From Gnetum montanum (taxonomy: Eukaryota > Streptophyta > Gnetopsida > Gnetales > Gnetaceae): a stretch of 64,000 nt of DNA. The stretch spans positions 134,114 to 198,113 of the forward strand of contig MNCI01020267.1 in assembly GCA_015680685.1 (NCBI GenBank), read 5' to 3'. The notes beneath the pieces are model-generated. The model made no database searches. It had not been told where the DNA came from and saw only the letters and a program-made list of their open reading frames with translations. Made by a program: the position numbers and the translations under genes. Positions 10,440-22,107 of the stretch are shown here, piece by piece; positions within the stretch are counted from its first letter, which is position 1; each line of letters opens with the position of its first letter.

Positions 10440-13131
10440 TAGGCTTCTGAGAGTGTTGATGGGTGAGAAGCGCCTGTAGTTTCTCTTCTTTTGTCTGAGG
10501 ATCATGCATAGTCCATGCTGATGTTCCAATGTTTGATGAAGCCGGCACCTTCCACGGACATGATAGCTATGGAAACATTTGGTTTGCTTTGACATACCAT
10601 GCAACAAACTACCATCATTCCTTCTCATAGGCTCTGGCTTAATCTCATAATTCCTGGTAATCTATTAGCCATCAAGCCAATTTTGTTGCTACATATTTTT
10701 GGTCATGGTAGCTTGCTTTAACTACTTCTAATTTAGAGTTTTCAACTTCTAATTTTTGCAATGTTTTCTTATGTTTTGAAAAATCTATCTCATACTTAGC
10801 ATAAGTGACAGCTACTTGCTTCTTGAGCTCAGTTCTCAGGTGTCTTACAGTTAACATGGCCAAGTTGGCATATCACAAACTTGCCAACTCCATGTACTTT
10901 ATTAAGTCTTAAATCTATAGGTCCTAACTTTTTAGTTTTTCTTTGTGGGTGAAGGCATAAGTATCTAGTACAGCTCTCTAGTCAGTGTATTGAGCACTAA
11001 AGGAATTAATGTGAGCCTTAGCCATACGAATCTCCTTTTTGTTTATTTCCTTGTACATCCCCACCTGATCATAAAAGTGTTCTTTTAACTTCTCATGCTT
11101 CTTAGCCTTATTTTGCCATGCACATATCTCTATTACCATCTTTTGATGGATGGTGCGGACCTCCTCCATGGAGAGGGTTCTATTCTCCCTAGCCAAGCAA
11201 TTAATATCTTGGTTGACCCAAACTAATTATTCTTGCATTTTTTGAAAAATTTCTTCAAAGAACATTCTTCTATTTCTCAACTATCGTTAACTGAAGGTTT
11301 TTGTCGCAAGTGGTTTACTCTCCTCTTGTAAGGCCTTGAGAGCTTTAGAATGTGCATACGTTTGAGCTTGTGCCTTTGAAGCATCCCAATCAGCCTATTC
11401 TTTCTCCCTTGACACCTTTTTATTTTCTTCCAAAAATTTATTTAGTTTCTTATTTTGAAAATGTCTAATTGATTAGCTACAATAAATTGGGAAGGATCCC
11501 TTCGTTCAACTTGTAGGATGACGAGCTTTCACATGCTCAGCTCTAAGTTCAGCCATGACAAATTTTCCTTTGGTGGAAATGAGGTTTGATTGTTTTTCTG
11601 TGACATCTTGAGGGATGTCAATTAAGGACATCATAACTTGTCCTATTTGTAGCAAGTGATCTAAAACATCCTCATGTTTTGTAAGAGTCATTGAGGAATC
11701 AGCCAAAACTTGAGCATCACATGCTCTCGTGAAATTTGTTAGTGGAATAATAGGGACATTAAATGATTCTTTGATGTGGTATGAGACCACATTTGCTATG
11801 CCTACTACATCCTGGTGCTACCTAACCATAGCTGTGGCACCTTCACTAGTTTCCAATCTGACCTAGAAGGATGCAACATTTCAAGAGATATGTTGAGACC
11901 ACTAGGAATCTTCTCCTAAGATCAATGAAATATGTCCACTCATAGGGTTTTCCGAAACATTGGGTTGTACAACATCATCAATGACCTTGAATAGGTTTTC
12001 GACATCATGACTTTCCCAACTAACCATCTTAGCGATTGTTCGGAGGTGACTGATAGACAGTCGATAGTCTTGTTACGGTAATGGTGATTGTTTAACTTGC
12101 TAGCTTATGGGTTGTGTGCTAGGCCTTGCTTCCTATTATTGGCTAGGTCCTACTATTTGAGGCATATTAGGCCCAACCATTCGCTCTTCCTTTTGCTCTA
12201 ATTTCTCATCAATGTCTATCCTTGGAGCCAGTAGTTTGAGCAGTTTAGCATATGAAGAATTTTGGGCTTTTCTAGGAACATCATTCATGTAGCCCAAGAT
12301 TCTAGCATGTCTACATAGCTTCCTCATAAGACAAGGGAAAGGAAAGGTAAGCTTACCTATATTTTTTTCTTCAAATATCCTTAATATTTCCATTAGATAT
12401 AAATGGGGCAAATTCACATTAAATTTTCCCATCAAAATCACACTGCCTTGTGCTACATAAGTAGAAAATCTATTTAAACCTTTGGTGGGGAAAATGTGAT
12501 AGGTGTCAATATTAAAGTAGATCCTCTCTTCTAGGGTCAATTCTCCATAAAATTTATTCTCCTTGTTGTAACCTCATTTTAACCATAATTTCCTTTTGTC
12601 TGTGTTTAAGAAAATGGAAAAATGAGCAACTTTTGGTCCTTCGTTTGGAAGATTTAGGACCTCTGCACTGGCCTTTGTAGAAAAATCAGTGAAAACACCA
12701 CCTACATTGGCAACGGTGCCTTCCTCCTTTCCATGCTAGAATTGGTATATTTCACCCAAATACCAATCACCACTTTTTGAGAGAATGGTCCATAGTCGAG
12801 ACACCTTTAGTTGAGTCTTCATTGGTTCAATGGAAAACTCAGTGAAAGACCCAAAATTGAGCTCCATGATCATAGACACAAAGGCAGACTTCTCCTGAAT
12901 GGCTTGGAGATATTTAGGGGACAACATAAGATGTTGCCTTGGTTTTGGGGCTCTAGCTTTGCCACCTTCTGCATGGCCAGATTTCACTATCACAAGGGTT
13001 TCTTGATGAATTTTAAGTGAGTGGACCTCCTACTCTACATGTTCTATGTAAGGTTCCTAGCCTTTGCCTCCTTTCAGGCATTTAGTTACTCTTTGGGAAG
13101 GTCTTGCTCGAACTTCCCTTTTTGGGGCCAT
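10440..13131 (-). pseudogene. Element A ORF2: globular domain plus long coiled coil (retroelement-associated, decayed)
   Basis: Starts at ATG 13131 ('MAPKREVRARPSQRVTKCLK'). The N-terminal third has 'LNFGSFTEFSIEPMKTQL', 'DWYLGEIYQF', 'VGGVFTDFSTKASAEVLNLP' and then 'YVAQGSVILMGKF' and 'LTFPFPCLMRKLCRHARILG'. This layout resembles the 'putative plant transposon protein' domain (PF20167-like), known beside many plant retroelements and of uncertain function; that assignment is inference. The rest (about 11800-10650) is rich in K/E/Q and heptad-like, including 'KKHEKLKEHFYDQV', so coiled-coil. A short conserved tail follows. Several stops and frame changes make it a pseudogene. Homologues lie in B (deleted), C, D and G. 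No catalytic motif of pol is present. Confidence 0.65.
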
Positions 13132-13447
13132 ATGTAATCACACAAAAATCATTGTTACTAAGGTTGTGTAGAGAAATTTTTTATCAATTCATACCTTATT
13201 ACCTTAATTAACAGTCCATAATTGTGTAGTGTGATTTTTAGAGTTAGAAATATTTTCAAGAAGTGGCTCCAAAAGGTGTTATTGTTGACCTTACAACCAT
13301 TTGGGTGGCCTGGGTGATTGATAAAAATTAGCTTGGCATTTAAACACGAAAGGTTTCTTTGGTAAAAATTGAATTTCTTTCCCCTATAATATCCTTCAGA
13401 AGATGGAAAATTTTAAAAAACTTTTGCACACTTCCCACCACAGTACT

Positions 13448-13460
13448 CCCCCATGACTAA
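13448..13460 (-). other. Internal PPT-like 13-mer in ORF2 leader
   Basis: Minus strand TTAGTCATGGGGG, exact copy of the motif beside the 3' LTR, here followed by AGTACTGTGG and not by an LTR start. It lies between the internal promoter and ORF2. Confidence 0.45.
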
Positions 13461-13633
13461 GTGGAACACTTCAGGTTCAATTAGGATCAAACAAAATTGA
13501 TATCGAAATGTTAGGGAGCAAGATATTGCACTTGGAAGATGGATATGTAAAGCTCTAAGTCACAAAGGAAAATTTCAACAACTCCCCTAGTTTCAAATGA
13601 GAGAAATGAACTCGAAGTGAACTGGGTCATTAG

Positions 13634-13735
13634 CATATATAGGTAGGGAAGATGCAATATCACATACCTGATATTAGGTACCTAGTATTGCATCAGACGT
13701 GATATTGCATATGCGATATCGTGTCCCCACCAAAA
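13634..13735 (-). promoter_or_regulatory. Element A internal U3-like promoter upstream of ORF2
   Basis: Minus strand: a block of GATATC-type half-palindromes (ACGATATCGCATATG, CAATATCACG, CTAATATCAGG, GTGATATTGC; 13728-13651) followed by CCTATATATGC (about 13643-13633), then about 500 bases to the ORF2 start. The same block and spacing precede the TATA box in the LTRs of A and B. Promoter activity is inferred; motif repetition and order are seen directly. Confidence 0.55.
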
Positions 13736-14119
13736 TGCATTGAATGTAAGGATTGAGTGGGAATAATAAATTTTTGATATGTAATGAAGGATTGGAGACT
13801 AAATTAGAAGCCTTGGGGTATTTATAAAATTAATTTTAAGGTACTAGAAGTATGTCATGGTGGGATCATATATGAAAATTTGTGAAAAGGGGTTAGGATA
13901 AAGGGTGTAGAGTAATTGTTGAGGAACAATTAATCACAATTTAAACACCACAAAATTTCGGATTTCAACATCATGACTACAAATATGGTGGCACTTTGCC
14001 CATATTTTTCAAAGTGTTGAGTGTAGTCAGCTCCAACTACTAGATTTGCAAATTTTTTCTAAGTCTTAGAATGTTGGCACTTTCTGTAGATCCACATGTA
14101 ATCCTATTATGCTGCATAG

Positions 14120-14990
14120 TGTAGCACCTTGTTCAGCATTATAGCCATCATCCCGTGTCCTACACATAACATGAGATGAGCATGGTCCCACCCACTGCAC
14201 TGCCACATGGCACCTGATCCACATTTTGGGCTAACCCTAGCCCTATAAATACCCCTGCGTCCTCTTTTAGGGGGAGAAGGAGGGTTGGCATTCATTTATT
14301 TTTCTCACTAGTAAGGTAGTGGGCACTTCCACTTCCATTTGGCATTTGGCACTTTGGCATCTTAGCACTTCGCTCCATGCGTGAACAAGACCCAGAGCAC
14401 ACTACACTAGTAGAGAGGCACAACTACATTGCACGGTACATTGCATCTCCATTGCAACCCTATAGAACATCACATGGTACACCATGGCTATCAACCCAGC
14501 AGGCATAGTCCAACATGGTGAGCACTAGACTTCATAGCCTGACACCATCGAGGCTGTGACTGTGCTCCCACTTCACCTACTGTACACTGTGTATCCCTTT
14601 TTGAATCAGCTATGCTTCCTCTTTTGGGATGATGCACTACTGTTCTCAAACTCTGTTGCATTTCTTAAGCATTTATCTTTGGCATTCAGTGTGACACTTG
14701 TATTTTCTCACTTTTCATACATATTTTCATGTTCACGTCACAGTTCTCAGGCTAGGACACCCTGCTATGCTCTAGCCTTCCTAGACCTGATGCCCATGCA
14801 TAACGCAGTATAAAATCTTCTCACACTTGGTCATTTTAACACCATGTAAGTCCCTGTCTAAGCGACAAGACCATTTAGGGCACCCTATTTCCATTCTCTT
14901 TAACATGGCCCTCGCACAAATTTGAGGTTAGGTTATATGCTTGGAGACCTCTCGGTGTTCCAACCACTGACATTTTTGGACATCACAACA
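14120..14990 (+). mobile_element. Probable solo LTR inserted in element A leader
   Basis: Element B (20880-21360) and element A are collinear across this leader except that A has about 0.87 kb extra here. The extra piece starts TGTAGCACC and ends near GGACATCACAACA, with a strong plus-strand TATA box CCCTATAAATACCCC at about 14241-14255, and is less AT-rich than its host. This is typical of a Gypsy LTR. No 5-bp duplication could be read (CATAG on the left, ATGAT on the right), so the end points are approximate. The short minus ORF at 14107-14295 within it is not a gene. Confidence 0.5.
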
Positions 14991-16132
14991 ATGATAAGGA
15001 AAGGATAGTACACTTTGGTAAGTATTCAAAGGATGTAAACTAATGCGTTGTGTGTAATAGGGACAAGTTACAAAAGTTACACATGTGGGTCCTCCCCAAA
15101 GTAGGCTCTAGCTTATGATGCCCTTTTGGAATCACACCTCTAATGTACATAGGCATTAGATAAGTTGAATGCAACATATACCTGTGAACAAAACACATAT
15201 GTTAAAACCATTGAGTTGAGATAATAATGCTACATTACACCAACCATAAGTTATGAACACTTGGGCAACAAGATGGGATGGATGACAGAAGGGATCACTA
15301 AAATCTGGACATGAGGTTTCTAATGATGGTCATAATGGAATATTGTGTGTAACTAGTGATTAAATAACCATGTGTCTGGATTTCCAAGCTCCAAACCAAG
15401 TCCATACCACATTGTAGTTACACTGCATCACTTCATCCCATCGACAAACAACCATAAGCCTATTAGAGTTGTAAGCAGTAAGATCACTTGGTGTTTTTTT
15501 CAAGGGAGGAGCGTCATGGTGGATCACTCTCTTCCTTTCTTTCATTTTTCTTTTTTTTATTTTTTTTTATTCATGTTTGGCTCTATGAAGTTTCCTAACT
15601 TCAGGCATGGGTACATGTCTTTTTAGTGGAACCCACAAAAGCTAATTTAGTGCCATTTGAGTTGCTCTTCCACTTTTTATTAGATCTACAAGGATATAGT
15701 TACAACCTCGGAAATACAATAGAACATACAAAAGTAGCCAAAGAGAATCTATGAATCATCTTGATGTCATACCCTTATCATTCCACCTTGGTCCTTCACT
15801 TGTCTCTCTAGGCACAATGATTATCAAATTATTTATAGTTGGATGATGAAAAAGACTACCATTGTGACCAAAGCACAAACCTCTTATTAATGGAATGGGT
15901 GGATGGATGTTGCGGTCTCAATGTCTGAATAATCAGTCCCTTATGACTAGGCAACATAGAGAAAAACCTCACCCTAATGGGTAACATGATCAACTTATTC
16001 ACAATCAAGATTACAATGGTAAATTGAAAACAACAGTTAGAAAAAGTAAAAGAAATAGAGAAATGACAAAAAATCATGAAATAAAAGAATAAAATAACAC
16101 TTTAAAATCTTGGAAATTAGAATGGGGGGTGA
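14991..16132 (-). other. Element A gag-to-ORF2 leader, conserved with B and D
   Basis: About 1.1 kb without coding capacity where an autonomous Gypsy element would carry pol. Landmarks shared with B and D: GGTCCTCCCCAAAGTAGGCT near 15090 (GGATCCTCCCCATAGTAGGC near 50150; a diverged form near 21165-21175 in B), and a segment at 15360-15560 matching 20690-20880 in reverse complement. There are short T-rich runs at 15540-15570. I see no protease, RT or integrase motif in any frame. Confidence 0.5.
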
Positions 16133-16746
16133 CCCCCATGACTAAAAATTTGGTTGTGGCTAGGATTAATAAGTGGATGAATAGGCTTCATGCATGTATG
16201 AAATGTTGGGGGCCCATCATGCCCTAGCCACTAGGTGTCAATTAGTGGTATGGTGGCTGGGTAGAGAAATTGTTGGTGAGACACCTGATTATAGAAACCA
16301 TAGTGGGGTAGGTTAGATAGTGTGTGTACATTATGAGTGAAATTTTGCCCACTATAACACCCTTGACTATATGGAAGTATGCATGGATCTGTGTGTCCCT
16401 TCACATTGGTGAATTCACTGGATCATGTGGATGTTGGAGTGTGAAGTGGAGGCCTAGATATAGTAACAGGGGTTGTTGATGGAGCTAAGGAAGGTGTGGC
16501 ACTAGGTTTTCCTTGGGCTGGTTTAGAAGGTGAAGTAGGTTTGGAAGTGTGATTCTTATTCTTATGGTCATGCCTAAAGAAGGGATGCTTCCAACATTAC
16601 AGAAGGAACCTACTTTCATTAATCGTAGTAGCACAAGTTACATTCACTGGTTGGCATGGTGGTATAGAACTGTCTGATACATTTGATGGTGATGTAGAAG
16701 GACTTGAAGGATGAGAATACCAAGGGTGAGGAGAAGTATGAGGTGG
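16133..16746 (-). pseudogene. Element A gag, C-terminal part (separated by element B)
   Basis: Minus-strand reading from 16741: 'YSHPSSPSTSPS' followed by 'VNVTCATTINE', matching the element B gag tail 'YSHPSPPSTSPP' and 'TKVTCATTINSSGG' (19495-19610). The reading ends beside the PPT-like 13-mer at 16133-16145. It is the 3' half of the gag whose N-terminal part lies at 22995-24860; B inserted between them. This proline/serine-rich tail is common in Gag C-termini. Frameshifts are present. Confidence 0.7.
16742..16746 (+). repeat. Target-site duplication GGTGG, left copy (element B)
   Basis: GGTGG immediately before the B 5' LTR (TGATGAATC starts at 16747), repeated exactly at 22995-22999 immediately after the B 3' LTR. 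This is the 5-bp duplication expected from LTR-element integration and fixes the limits of B. Confidence 0.9.
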
Positions 16747-17631
16747 TGATGAATCATGGTTTGTCAAGTGCTGATATCAGATCCTTGACATCAGATCCTT
16801 GATATTGGACCTATGATATCGGGTACATGATATCACAGCCTGGATAACAACATCGGATACATGATATCGCAATTCCTTTGTAAGCCTATAAATAAACCTT
16901 TGGGTGCATAGGAAAGGGGAGTAAGTTAGTGTTAGAATAGAGTCTTTTTTGTTCATCTTTAGTTCATCTTAACCTTCCCTAGTGCATGCTTGTAGTGTGA
17001 TGATTGTAATTGTATGGAACCTTTATTCGAGTGTGACATACTTGGACACGCACATGACCGATAATAAAGATCGAGATTACTTCATCATTGTAGCATTCAC
17101 TTAGTTTTAATTACTTAATTGTTATTGTTATTTATTGATTTCTTAATTAATATTTCTTTACCTTCCTTCACTATCCTTGTTATTAAAAGTGAAATGAGTA
17201 CCAATTAATCATAAGCATTTAAGTGTGACTACTTGGTAACCTAGTAGTGTATCTAGGAGCGTTCAAGTAATATATGCTTGGTAATCCCACAAGTAGTACA
17301 GGAGGTCCAAGATGTGTATGGATGATTAAGGATGGATGCTCATTGCACTTAGGCTAGCTTAGATTCTCTTCTCCCACTCCCTCTTAGCTTAAAACAAAGT
17401 TATTTTCCATTGCTTCTAGGAGTAGTACTAGCGTAGGATCACATAATACACCTCACTCTAGACTAACCATATGTGGCAAAGAAAATACTAGTCCAAGTTG
17501 GAAGACAATGAACTATGATTAACATGTAACTATCTAGATACCACAACTAGCCCATCTACAGATTTTGACCGAATCATGCGTGAACACTCGTATTCATATG
17601 GTTGAGTGTAGGGGTACCTTGTCACTCATCA
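16747..17631 (+). repeat. Element B 5' LTR
   Basis: 885 bp from TGATGAATCATGG to GTCACTCATCA. The U3 block 16773-16872 has repeated GATATC/GATATT motifs (CTGATATCAG, CTATGATATCGGG, CATGATATCGC). TATA box CCTATAAATAAACC at about 16885-16898. The U5 end carries GTTGAGTGTAGGGGTACC. Confidence 0.88.
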
Positions 17632-17653
17632 TTGGTCCCATTGCCAAGGATGG
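17632..17653 (+). other. Element B primer binding site, tRNA-Asp type
   Basis: TTGGTCCCATTGCCAAGG follows the LTR directly. It resembles the TGGCGCCGTTGCCGGGGA site complementary to the tRNA-Asp 3' end used by Athila and related plant Gypsy elements, with a few substitutions. Element A has TTAGCACTGTTGCTGGGGA at the same position. Confidence 0.65.
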
Positions 17654-17765
17654 TGCTAGTTATTTAGATTAGTTATATCATACAAGATCACTATAACAAA
17701 GTATTCATGATATAACTTTTAGAAAAGAACTTAATTTCAATTAAGTCACACACAAATTCACAACA

Positions 17766-20031
17766 ATGTCTCTCTCACAAGACTATGATAACACAACAAC
17801 CAACAAGGCAATTCATTGGAGAACCAACAAATTATACGATGATGAAGATGAAGTTTGGAGTACTCAACCTTATGTAGGGATCCCCTATGTTCATGAACAC
17901 CCCAATGATACTCAAGAACTCTTGTCATCCAACTCTGACACCTCTAGTCAGGATGGGACATCCTATAGAACGAGGGGGCCCATAAGGCTTGGGACCTTCT
18001 CAATAGTTAACAAGAATTTATCCGAGGATGATTGGAAGAATTACAATAGTCATGATGAGTTTTCCAGTTCTTTCTCTTCCTCTATGCCTTCAATGTCAAT
18101 TCATGACATGGATGACCATCTTTCAAGGGATCGGCGTAGAACTAAAAATCAAGCTCATAGGAAAAATCAAGAATGCCAACATGAACAATGACAACATCGT
18201 TCCAACTCACAAATTCATAACCTACCTAGTTACGATGAACACCCCTACTAGCCACTAAGAGCCTAATGCATATACAAGAGGCTATTCAAATATCCTATAG
18301 GCATTGCAAAGAAATTTTTGTACACAGGCTTGATTTAAATAACTTTCCCAAGTTTTTAGGAGGCTATGATTTAGATTCACAACCACATTTACAAGCCTTC
18401 AATGACACCTGTGCATGGAACAATATTTATAATGGATGGAAAAAACTTAAGCTCTTTCCTATGACACTCATTGGCCAAGAAAAAATATGGTATAGATCCT
18501 TAAAATCAAAATCAATTCATAGATGGCCAACAATGATAGGACTCTTTATTGAACGATACCAAACCTATGCCAAAGTGTCAGCCTTAAGGAGACAAATCCA
18601 AGAATGGAAACAAGGGAAACATGAAACCTTGGACATGGCCTTAGAAATATACTATTCTTTGTTAAAAAAATTCCTAGGCCATGGATTCTCCAAGGAGAGA
18701 CTAATGTATCACATCATGGATGGACTTCATAATGAAAAAAGGGAGACTCTAGGGATGTATGCCTGAGGTTAACTATACGAGCTAGAAATCCACCAATTCC
18801 AAGAACTTATTAAGTTAGTAGCAAAAGAAGAAGGAGAAATGGCTAAATGGGAGAATGTTGAAAGCTCTCAATAGGACCAAAATCTCAAATTAGCAAAGGT
18901 CCATGATCATGAAGAGGAGAAATCAACTCACCTCAAGGAGGTGGAATCATCTTTGAAAATATTACAATCACTAGATGAAATTAAGGCAAAAATCAATAAG
19001 ATGACGGAATCGGTACATAAAAATATGGAGAATATGCTAACATTAGTAGAGGTAGAATTATGCCAAATTAAGAAATAGGAAAGGACACCATGCAACAATT
19101 AGAACAAAGGGTTGAAGACAATAAGAATAGGAGCTCAACTACCAATCATATGTATCAATGTAATGTTTTTCTATATGATCACCCCAAAGGTCAATGCCTA
19201 ATCTTGTCACATTTACATGAGCATTGGAGAGGAATGCTACATCCATATTTCGTATAGAAATATCAGGTTCAACCACAGTGGAAAAAACCCTAGTTGTGGG
19301 GGAAACCACCACCAACCAGACTATACCCTTTGTATGTCCCAATGCCAAATGCTTATTATATGCAACACCCTATTTCTCTAACCAGATCAACATCCTCTAC
19401 CTCACCTCATCGCTATCATTCTTCCGAGTACTATCCACCCATGTCCTCTCTAATAAAATCACCACCTTATGTGCCTTACTCTTTTTCTCAACCTCAATAT
19501 TCCCATCCTTCACCTCCTTCTACATCACCACCAATTGTACCAGAAGCTTTTGCACCACAGCACCAACCCACTAAAGTTACTTGTGCTACTACTATCAATA
19601 GTAGTGGAGGTACTCAAAAGCGTTCTTTCTTCAGGAATGGCCATAGAAAGAGACATCATGGTTTGGAAACCACTACATCAACTAACTTAGCACAAATCTA
19701 GTTCTGTGATGCACCTTCTTCTTCAAACTCAATGCCTCTTGTTACTTTATCAATACCACCAATCAATACTCTAATAGCCATGCAGCCCAATGAATATAAC
19801 CACATAGGGAGACATATTGATCCTTGCATAACATATTATGGTCACATGTGCCATAGTGGGTTAGCTCCTTATCACATGACCAAATCTTATAATCTACCCC
19901 ACTATGTTTACTATAATCAAGTGTGTGCACCCCAATTTGGGTACATTCCTACTACCATACCAAAAGACACCCAGTGGTTGGAATATGACCAAACCTCAAT
20001 CTTTCCAACATGCATGGATTCAAATTTTTAA
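17766..20031 (+). pseudogene. Element B gag polyprotein, decayed
   Basis: Structural protein that would coat element RNA. It starts at ATG 17766 ('MSLSQDYDNTTTNK'), aligned with the A gag start at 24860. Acidic N-terminal region to about 18190; then a retrotransposon-gag fold at 18266-18766 with 'FPKFLGGYD', 'LKLFPMTLIGQEKIWYRSL' and 'LIERYQ'-like spacing; a charged region to about 19130; 'YDHPKGQC', a possible remnant of a Cys/His finger, near 19175; and a Pro/Ser/Tyr-rich tail (19390-19600) ending about 20031. At least two stops and frame changes interrupt it. A sequence GTCATGGGGGATATCC follows at 20063. No protease follows, unlike in autonomous Gypsy elements. Confidence 0.75.
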
Positions 20032-21494
20032 TTTATTAATTCTAGCCCTACTCAAAGGTGCAGTCATGGGGGATATCCTTCATTCTAATAAGTAGAATTA
20101 ATAAATATTTTTTCTTTTCTTCAATTTTACAATTTTTTTTCCAATTTTTCATTTCTAATTTATTGATTTATCTTTTTGTGGGTAATCTCATCTATGAATA
20201 AAACACTCATGTAACTAGTTGGTTGAGGTCTTGTTCTATGCTATCAAGTCTCAAGTGACTAATTATTTAGATAGCAAGCCCACCACATCCATCTAACCAT
20301 TCTATTAATAAGAGGTTCTACTCTGGGTATGATGATATTCTTGTCATCATAAAAACTAAAAAGTACTTTTGTGCTCAAAATTCCTAGAGAAAAAAAATGG
20401 TAGACTAAGAAGGAATGGCCAGGGTGTGACATCAAGGGAACTTGTGTATTCTCTTTGGTGACATCTGTAGGTGATATCATGCAATCTAGTTGTACTAAGA
20501 TCCTTGTAGATCTAACAAAAAATGGAAGCAAGAGTAATAAAGGCACTCAATAAAGAAACTCAATGTTATTCTAGGGGGTCCCACTAAAAAGACATGCACC
20601 CATGCCTGAAGGTTGGTGGCTTCTCTAGTTCATTATTGAAAAGAACATAGTGCCAAAGTGGCTTGAAGAAAAAAAAAAGAGAAGATGAACCACCTAAGAA
20701 AAGATCAAAGAAAAATTGTGTGTGTGTGCCACATATTCCAAATCACTCCTCCCTTGGACAAAACACCGAGTGATCATACACCTTGCTGTTGTGGTGCTCT
20801 TATGGTTGCTCGTCATTGGATGAAACAATGCAATGTCATTGATCAGAGGAATGGACTTGTTCTTGATTTTTAAGAAATAGGCTAATGACACATTAAGCAT
20901 GCCCTACACTTAGGATTCATTGTATCCTGGGTCAGTTACCTCATGTCCCAATCTCTGCAATCCATTCTACGACTTATTTCACCTCATTGTCTAAGTATTT
21001 CTAGGTTGCGTCTTGTGTGGCATAGAATTTATACCTCATCGTGATGGTATTTAACATGTGTGTGTTTTTTTACATCGTTGTAGATTACATTTAAACCTTC
21101 TAGTGGCTACGGACATTTTAAGGTGTGGTTACACAAGCGCATTATAGGTTGGAACCTACTTTGGGAAGGACCCACTTGTGTGAATTTTACAATTTACACT
21201 TGTTGCACACCACCACATCATTTTATATCCTCTAAGTACCTCATTGCCAAATCTATTCTTTCCTTTGTCATCATTTTATCAAACGTTCCTCAAAACCATT
21301 ACATGTCTTTTTATGTGTTACCTAAACAAATCAAGTCTGACATTAAACGTTTAGGGTAACTTCCTTGAAAATTTCTAACTCTAAAATCAAACTAAGTAAA
21401 TAATTTAACATTTATTAAAGGAAATGAGTAAGGTATGAAATAATTGAACTTCTTTCAATAACCTTACTAATAATTGATCCTTGTGTGATTATAG
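20032..21494 (+). other. Element B noncoding leader between gag and ORF2
   Basis: No pol and no gene. 20560-20880 matches element A 15360-15700 in reverse complement, and 21150-21250 continues the match. Near 21290 B jumps to the segment just before ORF2 (CTTGAAAATTTCTAACTC), so it lacks the roughly 0.8 kb of A that holds the GATATC block and TATA box. Short ORFs here are not conserved. Confidence 0.45.
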
Positions 21495-22080
21495 ATGGGC
21501 CCTAAAAGAGTACAACAAGGAGGACCTTCTCAAGGTGCAACTGAACCCCTAAGGGGAGGTAGAGGCCAAGGACCTCATGAAAAACATGCAGAGTAAGAGG
21601 CACAATTATTCAGCATCCATTAGGGAACTCTTGTCACTGCATAATTTGGCCAAGAAAAAGGTGGAGAGGTCAGGGTCCCAGCCTATGAAGAGGAATGAAG
21701 ACTATTTACGACATGGCATGTCAAGGCCATTCAAGTGTTCTCACAGTTGCCATGTCCATGGAAAGCTCTAACTCCATCAAACATTGGAACATTAGCATGG
21801 ACAGCTCTTAATCCTTGGATAGAAGTGGAGAAACGTCATGTGCTTCTTCAATGGTATCAATCTTAGAAGCCTGAAGTGCAGGACAAAGGAAAGGCACCAT
21901 GGAAGAGCCACCACCACCAGAAACCCCATGAGTTCCATAAGTTTTATATTTTGTGTTTGTGTCTAAATTTTGTTTAGTCCCATATTGCGGCAGGAAATAG
22001 TCCATGGTCATTCAATAATCTCATACCTATCCCCTGTTTGTAATTGAATGGACTTGTTCCTCACTTTCTTAGACTCAAAG
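21495..22080 (+). pseudogene. Element B ORF2, internally deleted remnant
   Basis: Begins at ATG 21495 ('MGPKRVQQGGPSQG'), the counterpart of the A start 'MAPKREVRARPSQR'. After about 30 codons it stops and then continues at the C-terminal part: 21680-21790 matches the reverse complement of 10500-10650 in A (CATGGCATGTCAAGGCCATTC; TCAAACATTGGAACA). The globular domain and nearly all of the coiled coil are gone. It is not functional. Confidence 0.65.
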
Positions 22081-22107
22081 ATGAGTTGTTATTCCATCAT
22101 GGGGGTA

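Noticed and set aside
14107-14295. Minus ORF with basic/proline-rich product
   Set aside because: It lies inside a probable LTR with the TATA box on the other strand; its length is expected by chance in the locally G+C-richer sequence.
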